Shown here: positions 1-4,211 of the stretch, one piece after another
How the letters are laid out: each line of letters begins with the position of its first letter
Numbering within the stretch: the first letter of the stretch is position 1
DNA from: a bacterium
GTDB taxonomy: Bacteria > Patescibacteriota > Minisyncoccia > UBA6257 > 2-01-FULL-56-20
Assembly: GCA_021801885.1 (NCBI GenBank)
Contig: JAKABL010000039.1
Location: 1 to 5,999 of the forward strand
Direction of reading: 5' to 3'
Length of the DNA stretch: 5,999 nucleotides
Translations under genes and position numbers: made by a program
Notes under the pieces: model-generated
The model's input: only the letters and a program-made list of their open reading frames with translations
Databases searched by the model: none
Told to the model about the DNA's origin: nothing

Positions 1-17
1 TTCTTTCATGAACGATA

Positions 18-25
18 TATAGTAT
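18..25 (+). promoter_or_regulatory. Possible -10 box of tsaD
   Basis: An AT-rich run just before tsaD holds overlapping -10-like hexamers, TATAGT (18-23) and TAGTAT (20-25). Transcription would start near 30-32, leaving a leader of only about 7-9 nt before the ATG at 39. No purine-rich Shine-Dalgarno sequence lies in between. The -35 region falls at or beyond the window edge, so the promoter cannot be judged fully and the gene could also be read from upstream. Confidence 0.3.
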
Positions 26-38
26 CGTCAACATCATC

Positions 39-1175
39 ATGCGCGTCCTTGCGATCGAAACTTCATGCGACGAAACGGCCATCGCCCTCCTTTCCGTTAC
101 GGGAGGCGGCGCGGAAGGCCGCGCCGCATCACGCCCGCCGCGCATCGAAGTGCGGGAAAGCCTCGTCACGTCCCAGATTCCGATCCACCGGGAGTTCGGC
201 GGCGTCGTGCCGAACCTTGCGAAGCGCGAGCACCTGCGCAATCTCCCCCTCCTTTATGCGCGCCTCGCACAAAGGCTCCGCGCCAAGGGATCGCGGCTCG
301 CATTCGATATGATCACGGTAACGGTGGGGCCCGGCCTCGAGCCGGCGCTCTGGACGGGCATCAATTTCGCCGAAGCGCTCGCCGCGCGCACCGGAACACC
401 GCTCGTCGGTGCGAACCATCTCGAAGGACACCTCTACAGCGTACTGCTCCCCTCTCCGGGAGCCGCGCGCGCAACGCGCGCGGCAGCGGGCGGCGCGAAG
501 GCGCGGAAGACGGCGGCGCGCCGCGGCGGCACGCCCCCGCAGATCGCCTTCCCCGCGATCGCGCTCATCGTCTCCGGCGGACACACGACGCTCCTCAGGA
601 TGGATTCCCTCGTTGACTGGAAGCTCCTCGGGGAAACGCGCGATGACGCCGCAGGCGAGGCATTCGATAAGGCGGCGCGCCTCATCGGCCTTCCCTATCC
701 CGGCGGACCCGAGATCGAGCGGCTGGCGCGCACGGGCGACCCCCATATGGCGGAGTTCCCCCGCCCGATGATCCACGAAAAGAATTACGATTTCAGCTTT
801 TCGGGCCTCAAAACCGCGGTCCTCTACTACGTGCGCGACAACCCGTCCGCCGTGGCAACGGACGCGGGCCGCGCGGGACTTGCGGCATCCTTCCAGGCGG
901 CCGCGATCGACGTGCTCGTCACGAAGACCGTCCGTGCCGCGCGCGAGTGCGGCGCGCGCGCCGTGGTCCTCTGCGGCGGCGTGGCCTCCAACAAGGCGCT
1001 CCGCGCCGCGCTCGCGCGCGGCGTACGCAAGGCGATGGGCCGGGAATGCGCGTTCCTCGTCCCTTCCTCGTCCTACAACCTCGACAATGCCGCGATGATA
1101 GGCCTTGCCGGCTATATGGCGCACCTCCGCGGCGCGCACTACCCCCTCCGCGCCGACGGCAGCCTCGAAGTATGA
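39..1175 (+). CDS. tsaD: tRNA N6-adenosine threonylcarbamoyltransferase TsaD
   Basis: TsaD transfers the threonylcarbamoyl group from threonylcarbamoyl-AMP to A37 of ANN-decoding tRNAs (t6A), working in the cytoplasm with TsaB and TsaE. The 378-residue protein has the ASKHA-fold signature of the Kae1/TsaD family: E-T-S-C-D-E-T at 7-13, G-G-V-V-P-N-L-A-K-R-E-H at 54-65, metal-binding H127 and H131 (N-H-L-E-G-H), S-G-G-H-T at 179-183, G-E-T-R-D-D-A-A-G-E-A-F-D at 198-210, F-S-F-S-G-L-K-T at 252-259, C-G-G-V-A-S-N-K at 312-319, and the late metal ligand D349 in L-D-N-A-A-M. The ATG at 39 is chosen because the family normally begins M-[KR]-[IV]-L-[AG]-I-E-T-S-C-D-E-T. The odd part is a basic Ala/Gly/Arg-rich insertion, about residues 140-168, in the loop between the metal histidines and S-G-G-H-T. 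All catalytic motifs are intact, so the enzyme should be active. It is followed at once by a terminator, so it seems to be transcribed apart from the ArsR gene. Confidence 0.97.
   Translation: MRVLAIETSCDETAIALLSVTGGGAEGRAASRPPRIEVRESLVTSQIPIHREFGGVVPNLAKREHLRNLPLLYARLAQRLRAKGSRLAFDMITVTVGPGLEPALWTGINFAEALAARTGTPLVGANHLEGHLYSVLLPSPGAARATRAAAGGAKARKTAARRGGTPPQIAFPAIALIVSGGHTTLLRMDSLVDWKLLGETRDDAAGEAFDKAARLIGLPYPGGPEIERLARTGDPHMAEFPRPMIHEKNYDFSFSGLKTAVLYYVRDNPSAVATDAGRAGLAASFQAAAIDVLVTKTVRAARECGARAVVLCGGVASNKALRAALARGVRKAMGRECAFLVPSSSYNLDNAAMIGLAGYMAHLRGAHYPLRADGSLEV
462..484. repeat. Perfect 10-bp G+C-only hairpin inside tsaD
   Basis: Arms 462-471 (GCCGCGCGCG) and 475-484 (CGCGCGCGGC) are exact reverse complements separated by a CAA loop. 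The arms contain only G and C, so the hairpin should be very stable. It encodes the beginning of the TsaD loop insertion (residues about 142-149). No T-run follows, so it is not a terminator. Confidence 0.75.
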
Positions 1176-1196
1176 CGTCCCCGGCGTCTTTTATTT
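1174..1196 (+). terminator. Compact intrinsic terminator of tsaD
   Basis: A short inverted repeat, GACGTC (1174-1179) against GGCGTC (1183-1188), pairs over six positions with one G-U wobble and a CCC loop, and is followed by TTTTATTT (1189-1196). The stem begins inside the tsaD stop codon (1173-1175), and the T-run overlaps the first base pairs of the next promoter's -35 box. The stem is short, so termination may be partial. Confidence 0.5.
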
Positions 1197-1224
1197 GACA
1201 TAATATATAAGGAAATGCTAATAT
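1195..1224 (+). promoter_or_regulatory. Near-consensus sigma-70 promoter of the ArsR-family gene
   Basis: TTGACA at 1195-1200 matches the -35 consensus exactly. An 18-bp spacer leads to TAATAT at 1219-1224, preceded by TGC (1216-1218), an extended -10 motif. Transcription is expected about 7 nt after the -10 box, at 1231, which is the A of the ATG. This is the clearest promoter in the window and predicts a leaderless mRNA. Confidence 0.8.
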
Positions 1225-1232
1225 GCTTATAT
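1205..1232. promoter_or_regulatory. Candidate ArsR-family operator (inverted repeat)
   Basis: ATATAAG (1205-1211) and CTTATAT (1226-1232) are perfect 7-bp inverted arms with 14 bases between them. The dyad covers the spacer, the -10 box and the start codon of the regulator gene. ArsR-family repressors commonly bind AT-rich dyads overlapping their own promoter, so autorepression is a reasonable inference. A short direct repeat ATGCT (1215-1219 and 1223-1227) lies inside the dyad. Confidence 0.45.
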
Positions 1233-1590
1233 GACGGACCTGTGCAGGGAGATCAACAAGTTCGGGAAGGGCATCGGCAACGAAACGCGCTACCGCATCG
1301 TCCAAGCGCTCCTCAAAGGGCGCAAGACGGTCGGTGAGCTCACCGCGATCGTGCGACTCACCCAGCCCGCGGTAAGCCAGCACCTCAAGACGCTCCGCGA
1401 ATGCGGGATCGTGACCGACGAACGGCGCGGGCAGGAGGTCTTCTATACGGTGAACACCGAACACACCCTCGCCCTCCTCAGGGCGCTCCTCAGCGATATG
1501 AAGACGCCGGCGAAGCACACGGTCGGTACGCCGAAGGCGCGGGCTCCCGGTTCCCCTTCCCGTTCCCGCAGGTCCTCACCCCGACCATAA
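1231..1590 (+). CDS. ArsR-family winged helix-turn-helix transcriptional regulator
   Basis: A 119-residue probable dimeric DNA-binding repressor. Residues about 10-90 form the ArsR/SmtB-type winged helix: N-E-T-R-Y-R-I-V-Q-A-L (17-27), recognition region T-Q-P-A-V-S-Q-H-L-K-T-L (44-55), then the wing R-R-G-Q-E-V-F-Y-T-V (65-74). The metal-sensing C-x-C motif of the alpha-3 helix in classical ArsR proteins is missing; that region reads K-T-V-G-E-L-T-A-I-V and the only cysteines are C5 and C58. The inducer is therefore unknown and need not be a metal. Residues about 95-119 are a basic, Ser/Pro/Arg-rich tail outside the domain. The ATG at 1231 is the only possible one: an in-frame TAA stands at 1219-1221. 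An FMN reductase starts 28 nt downstream, and regulator-oxidoreductase pairs of this kind are common, so it probably controls that gene and itself. Confidence 0.9.
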   Translation: MTDLCREINKFGKGIGNETRYRIVQALLKGRKTVGELTAIVRLTQPAVSQHLKTLRECGIVTDERRGQEVFYTVNTEHTLALLRALLSDMKTPAKHTVGTPKARAPGSPSRSRRSSPRP

Positions 1591-1595
1591 CCAAT

Positions 1596-1613
1596 CTTTA
1601 ATAACTTTAATCA
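1596..1613 (+). promoter_or_regulatory. Tandem 9-bp repeat with possible -10 box of the FMN reductase
   Basis: CTTTAATAA (1596-1604) is followed directly by CTTTAATCA (1605-1613), eight of nine bases identical. Each copy contains TTTAAT, a weak -10-like hexamer. The second copy (1606-1611) ends 7 nt before the ATG at 1619, which would again give an essentially leaderless transcript. No good -35 box is visible, so this may be only an AT-rich junction inside an ArsR-reductase operon. Confidence 0.3.
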
Positions 1614-1618
1614 CCCTC

Positions 1619-2185
1619 ATGCTCAATATAAAAGTAGTGTTGGCAAGCGTGCGCGAAGGACGGCTCGGCGAGAAACCCGCCGCGTGGATCCTTGAAAAGG
1701 CGAAGGCGCGGAAGGAATTCGCGGTCGAGCTCGTCGATCTCAAGGATTATTCCCTCCCCGTCTTCAACGAGCCCCAGGTGCCTGCCATGATAAGCGGCAA
1801 TTATCCGAACGAAGCCGCAAAGCAATGGGCCGCGAAGATCGGCGAGGCCGACGGCTTTATTTTCGTGACGCCCGAGTACAACCACGGCTATCCGTCATCG
1901 CTCAAGAACGCGATCGACTATATCTACGGGGAATGGGTCAACAAGCCCGTGGCGTTCGTGAGCTACGGCGCGGATGGCGGCGTGCGCGCGGTCGAACAGC
2001 TGAAGCAGGTGGTGAACAGCAACCTCCAGATGCATCCGGTACCCGCCGTCGTTTCCATGGCGCGCCCCTGGGATTACCTCAACGAGCAGGGCGTGCTCGA
2101 TACGACGCACTTCGAGAAGGCCGGCGATACCATGCTTGACCAGCTCGCATGGCTCGGCGAAGCGCTCAAGGCCGCGCGGAAGTAG
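1619..2185 (+). CDS. NADPH-dependent FMN reductase / NAD(P)H:quinone oxidoreductase-like flavoprotein
   Basis: A 188-residue cytoplasmic flavodoxin-fold enzyme of the NADPH_dep_FMN_red family, expected to use NAD(P)H and bound FMN to reduce flavins, quinones or other electrophiles. Visible marks are the FMN-phosphate loop S-V-R-E-G-R after the first strand (10-15), T-P-E-Y-N-H-G-Y-P-S-S-L-K-N-A-I-D (84-100), which contacts the flavin and the dimer partner, and S-Y-G-A-D-G-G-V-R-A (116-125). The length is normal for the family and the start at M-L-N-I-K-V fits the first beta strand. The exact substrate (quinone, chromate, azo compound, free flavin) cannot be told from sequence. It follows the ArsR-type gene by 28 nt on the same strand and has no Shine-Dalgarno sequence, so it is either translated from a very short leader or coupled to the operon. 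A hairpin terminator follows 30 nt after the stop. Confidence 0.92.
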   Translation: MLNIKVVLASVREGRLGEKPAAWILEKAKARKEFAVELVDLKDYSLPVFNEPQVPAMISGNYPNEAAKQWAAKIGEADGFIFVTPEYNHGYPSSLKNAIDYIYGEWVNKPVAFVSYGADGGVRAVEQLKQVVNSNLQMHPVPAVVSMARPWDYLNEQGVLDTTHFEKAGDTMLDQLAWLGEALKAARK

Positions 2186-2215
2186 GCCGCTGCTCCCTGC
2201 ATCATGCACCATACG

Positions 2216-2244
2216 AACACCCGGCACGCGCCGGGTGTTGTTGT
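2216..2244. terminator. Hairpin terminator between convergent genes
   Basis: AACACCCGGC (2216-2225) and GCCGGGTGTT (2230-2239) form a perfect 10-bp stem with an ACGC loop. On the + strand the 3' arm runs into a T-rich tail (TTGTTGT, 2238-2244), suiting termination of the FMN reductase transcript. On the - strand, 26 nt past the DUF167 stop, the tail is not T-rich, so termination in that direction is less certain. Confidence 0.75.
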
Positions 2245-2265
2245 ACGTTCCGTGCCTGCCGCGGC

Positions 2266-2541
2266 TCAGCCTTCATCCACCTCCACGATCTTCTCCCGGG
2301 ACTGCGCGCCCCGTACGATCCGCACGCGGGCGCGCGGCACCCCGAAATGCGCGGCGAGCGCGGCGATAATCGCCTCGTTTGCGCGCCCTTCCACCGCCCG
2401 TTCCGTCACGGCGACGACGAACCGTCGTGCGGGCGTCTCGCCATGCTTCCCTGCGCCTCCCCCGTCCTCAAAAAGTCCCCGGGGCTCTTCTTTCACATAT
2501 GCGCGCGCGGCGCCCGGTTTTGCTTTGATGAATATCTTCAT
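2266..2541 (-). CDS. DUF167 (YggU-family) protein
   Basis: A 91-residue member of the DUF167/YggU family, small alpha/beta proteins of unknown biochemical function. The signature is clear in the C-terminal half: A-V-E-G-R-A-N-E-A-I-I-A-A-L-A (49-63), F-G-V-P-R-A-R-V-R-I-V-R-G (66-78), and S-R-E-K-I-V-E-V (81-88). The N-terminal strand K-I-F-I-K-A-K-P-G-A (2-11) also fits. The middle, residues about 22-38, is a Gly-rich stretch (E-D-G-G-G-A-G-K-H-G-E-T), likely an extended loop between the first two strands. It begins 30 nt after the stop of the Pol IV gene on the same strand and is probably the last gene of that operon. No Shine-Dalgarno sequence precedes it. Family assignment is firm; function is not known. 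Confidence 0.88.
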   Translation of the reverse strand: MKIFIKAKPGAARAYVKEEPRGLFEDGGGAGKHGETPARRFVVAVTERAVEGRANEAIIAALAAHFGVPRARVRIVRGAQSREKIVEVDEG

Positions 2542-2571
2542 CGCAAGGTCAATCCATTCTTGATGATTTCT

Positions 2572-3645
2572 TTATTGTAACTTTTCCACGCGGACGCCCA
2601 AAAGGCGGATCGCGCGGCGGCCGGGATTCTCCCTGTGGTCAAGAAAGGGCATGAACAGGCGCAAGGCCTCGAAGCGGAGCACATCGCGGTCGGCGGTCGG
2701 CGCGGAAAGCGTCGCGCCGCGCGTCCGCGTCGTGAAGTCCGCGAACCGCACGGTCACGGTGACGCTCCGGAACGACGCGAACCCGCGCGCCGCACAATGC
2801 GCATGGACGCCGTCCGCGAGCCGCATGAGCGCCTCCTGAAGCATCACCGGGTCCCGCGTATCCTCGGCGAACGTCTCCTGTTCGCCGATCGACTTCGCCT
2901 CCCCCTCCACCACGAGCGGCGTATCGTAGGCGCCGCGCAGCTTCGCATAGAGGTCGATCCCCCATGCGCCGAACTGCGCGTAGAGCTCGGGCTCCGTGAT
3001 GCGCCGCGCGTCCGCAACGGTCCGCATGCCGCGCGCGGCGAGCGCGGCCTCCGTCTTCGGTCCGATCCCCGGAATGGTGCGCAGCGGGAGCGGCGCGAGA
3101 AACCCCAGAACGTCATCGGGGCGCACCACGGTGAGCCCGTCGGGCTTCTGCCTGTCGGAGGCGATCTTCGCCACCAGCTTGTTCGGCCCGATGCCCACGG
3201 ATGCGGTGAGCCGCTCCTTCGTACGGATCTCCTCCTTGATCGCCCGCGCCTCCTCCTCCGCCCGTCCATAGGAACCGGCGGATGAAAGGTCGAGATACGC
3301 CTCGTCCACGCTCGCCTCTTCCACGTGCGGCGCATGCGCACGCAACATCTTCATAATCTCGCGCGACGCGGCGCCGTAACGCCGCATATCGACGTCGAGA
3401 AAGACCGCCGGCGGCAGGCCGTCCCGCCGCGCCTTCTCCGCAAGGCGCCACGCCGTCGCGATCGGCTGGGCGGAATGGATGCCGTAGGCGCGCGCCTTAT
3501 AATTTGCCGTTGAGACGACGCCGCGGCCCTTGCCGTCCTTCGGATCGGCGCCCACCACGAGTGGCCGTCCCGCAAGACGCGGGCGATCGCGCTCCTCGAC
3601 GGACGCGAAGAACGCATCCATATCGACATGGGCGATGATCCGCAT
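2572..3645 (-). CDS. dinB: DNA polymerase IV (Y-family translesion polymerase)
   Basis: A 357-residue Y-family polymerase that extends primers past damaged bases with low fidelity. In order: the palm motif H-V-D-M-D-A-F-F-A-S-V-E (6-17), with catalytic D8 and the steric-gate pair F12-F13; Y-K-A-R-A-Y-G-I (49-56); catalytic S-V-D-E-A-Y-L-D (112-119), with D114 and E115; S-V-G-I-G-P-N-K-L-V-A-K-I-A-S-D (149-164); a helix-hairpin-helix in the thumb, I-P-G-I-G-P-K-T (191-198); then the little-finger domain, ending R-L-L-G-V-R-V-E-K-L-Q. The C-terminal beta-clamp-binding peptide (Q-L-x-L-[GF] in E. coli and many others) is absent, because the protein stops right after the last little-finger strand. 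The ATG at 3645 is preferred over 3651 because an AGGG Shine-Dalgarno element has proper spacing only to 3645. A longer reading from 3801 would overlap the upstream gene and add sequence unlike the family. The gene sits 13 nt after the DinB-superfamily gene. Confidence 0.95.
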   Translation of the reverse strand: MRIIAHVDMDAFFASVEERDRPRLAGRPLVVGADPKDGKGRGVVSTANYKARAYGIHSAQPIATAWRLAEKARRDGLPPAVFLDVDMRRYGAASREIMKMLRAHAPHVEEASVDEAYLDLSSAGSYGRAEEEARAIKEEIRTKERLTASVGIGPNKLVAKIASDRQKPDGLTVVRPDDVLGFLAPLPLRTIPGIGPKTEAALAARGMRTVADARRITEPELYAQFGAWGIDLYAKLRGAYDTPLVVEGEAKSIGEQETFAEDTRDPVMLQEALMRLADGVHAHCAARGFASFRSVTVTVRFADFTTRTRGATLSAPTADRDVLRFEALRLFMPFLDHRENPGRRAIRLLGVRVEKLQ

Positions 3646-3651
3646 GGCCAT

Positions 3652-3655
3652 CCCT
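3652..3655 (-). promoter_or_regulatory. Shine-Dalgarno element that selects the Pol IV start
   Basis: On the - strand the reading is GCAGGG-ATGGCC-ATG. AGGG lies 6 nt before the ATG at 3645 but touches the ATG at 3651, so ribosomes should prefer 3645. That start gives the canonical M-R-I-I-A-H-V-D-M-D N-terminus. Confidence 0.6.
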
Positions 3656-3658
3656 GCG

Positions 3659-3874
3659 TCAGATCGCTTCGTCGGCGGACGGACCGTAGGATCCCGGAAG
3701 CGCAACGTCGAGCATGCGAAGGTAGACGCCGAGCTGGGCGCGATGGTGGATGAGATGATCCATGAAGAGCGAGCGGTATGCAAGCGCGCGGGATCCCGCA
3801 AAGACCTGGCGCGTGGTCGCCATCTCGCGCGCGAACTCCTGTAATGCGATTTCCTTGAACGATACCGTGGTCAT
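3659..3874 (-). CDS. DinB/YfiT-superfamily protein with a large internal deletion
   Basis: A 71-residue open frame with both ends of a DinB-superfamily (DinB_2/YfiT-like, four-helix metal-binding) protein but not the middle. Residues 1-24 (including E-F-A-R-E-M-A-T-T-R-Q-V) look like the family's first helix. Residues about 29-69 match its usual end: M-D-H-L-I-H-H-R-A-Q-L (38-48), V-Y-L-R-M-L (50-55), then P-G-S-Y-G-P-S-A-D-E. Full members are about 150-170 residues, so roughly 90 residues are missing, including the helix with the first metal-ligand histidine; H40, H43 and H44 remain. The frame stays open across the join, so it may make a small protein, but the four-helix bundle and complete metal site cannot form. 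It is best seen as a decaying or minimal remnant. It starts 25 nt after the xseB stop and ends 13 nt before Pol IV. It is not related to DNA polymerase IV despite the shared 'DinB' name. Confidence 0.65.
   Translation of the reverse strand: MTTVSFKEIALQEFAREMATTRQVFAGSRALAYRSLFMDHLIHHRAQLGVYLRMLDVALPGSYGPSADEAI
3788..3799. repeat. 12-bp perfect palindrome at the DinB-like junction
   Basis: GCGGGATCCCGC is a perfect palindrome. It encodes residues 26-29 (A-G-S-R) of the DinB-like protein, exactly where the N-terminal and C-terminal family segments appear to be joined. Confidence 0.6.
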
Positions 3875-3899
3875 ACTAGTGGTGGTGAATGATATTCCG

Positions 3900-4157
3900 T
3901 TACTGGTCGCCTTCGATGCCGGCCTTGATCTCCTCGAACTCGTTCTCGAGCTCGCCGAGGCGCGTGCGGCTCTCCTTGATGAGCGTCGACGCCTGCTTCA
4001 CTTTTTCGAGGGCCTTCTCGATGTCGAGCTCCTCCTGGGAATCGAACCACTCGAGGATCGCCGCGATCTCCTCGAGGTGCCGTGTGAACGCGCCCGGCGC
4101 CGCCGCGGCGGTCCTTTCTTTTCCTTGTTCCTTTTCTTTTTTGGGTTTTGTGGCCAT
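3900..4157 (-). CDS. xseB: Exodeoxyribonuclease VII small subunit XseB
   Basis: An 85-residue XseB, the accessory subunit of exonuclease VII, a cytoplasmic single-strand DNase that degrades from both ends. Several XseB copies normally wrap the coiled-coil arm of XseA. After a lysine/glutamate-rich N-terminal tail (1-15) and an alanine-rich stretch, residues 24-78 form the typical two-helix hairpin: F-T-R-H-L-E-E-I-A-A-I-L-E (24-36), a turn with L-D-I-E-K-A-L-E (44-51), then a long heptad-like helix through T-R-L-G-E-L-E-N-E-F-E-E-I (65-77). Length is normal for the family. It follows xseA by 54 nt, a wider gap than the usual overlap, and no Shine-Dalgarno sequence is visible before the ATG. 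The tail codons give a conspicuous purine-rich tract unlike the G+C-rich surroundings. Pairing with xseA makes the call secure. Confidence 0.93.
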   Translation of the reverse strand: MATKPKKEKEQGKERTAAAAPGAFTRHLEEIAAILEWFDSQEELDIEKALEKVKQASTLIKESRTRLGELENEFEEIKAGIEGDQ

Positions 4158-4211
4158 GGATAGGGTGTGACTATGGAGAGGTTCTTTATATGATAGCCCG
4201 CGCGGAAATCT

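Noticed and set aside
950..963. 14-bp alternating CG palindrome (CGGCGCGCGCGCCG), possible Z-DNA
   Set aside because: CG-rich palindromes are expected from Arg/Ala codons in this composition; no loop, flanking signal or repeat elsewhere supports a role.
129..1139. Open frame of 336 codons on the - strand
   Set aside because: Antisense to the unmistakable tsaD gene, with arginine-rich composition and no recognisable domain.
1209..1217. AAGGA followed by ATG at 1215 as an alternative ArsR start
   Set aside because: The ATG is in another frame, only one base from AAGGA, and the AAGGA lies upstream of the predicted transcription start.
2198..2208. Small palindrome TGCATCATGCA after the FMN reductase
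   Set aside because: One-base centre cannot form a hairpin loop, and the strong 10-bp hairpin just downstream explains termination.
3646..3801. Upstream extension of the Pol IV frame to an ATG at 3801
   Set aside because: The extra 50 or so residues do not look like the family N-terminus, overlap the DinB-like gene in another frame, and the ATG at 3645 has the Shine-Dalgarno element and canonical start.
3875..3880. ACTAGT before the DinB-like ATG and GGATCC inside it, suggesting an engineered construct
   Set aside because: Six-base sites occur by chance, and the surrounding operon looks natural; no vector sequence is present.
4111..4150. Purine-rich tract at the xseB start as a programmed frameshift site
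   Set aside because: The A6 run reads AAA-AAA-GAA in frame, which does not fit a standard slippery heptamer, and no frame continuation gives a sensible product.
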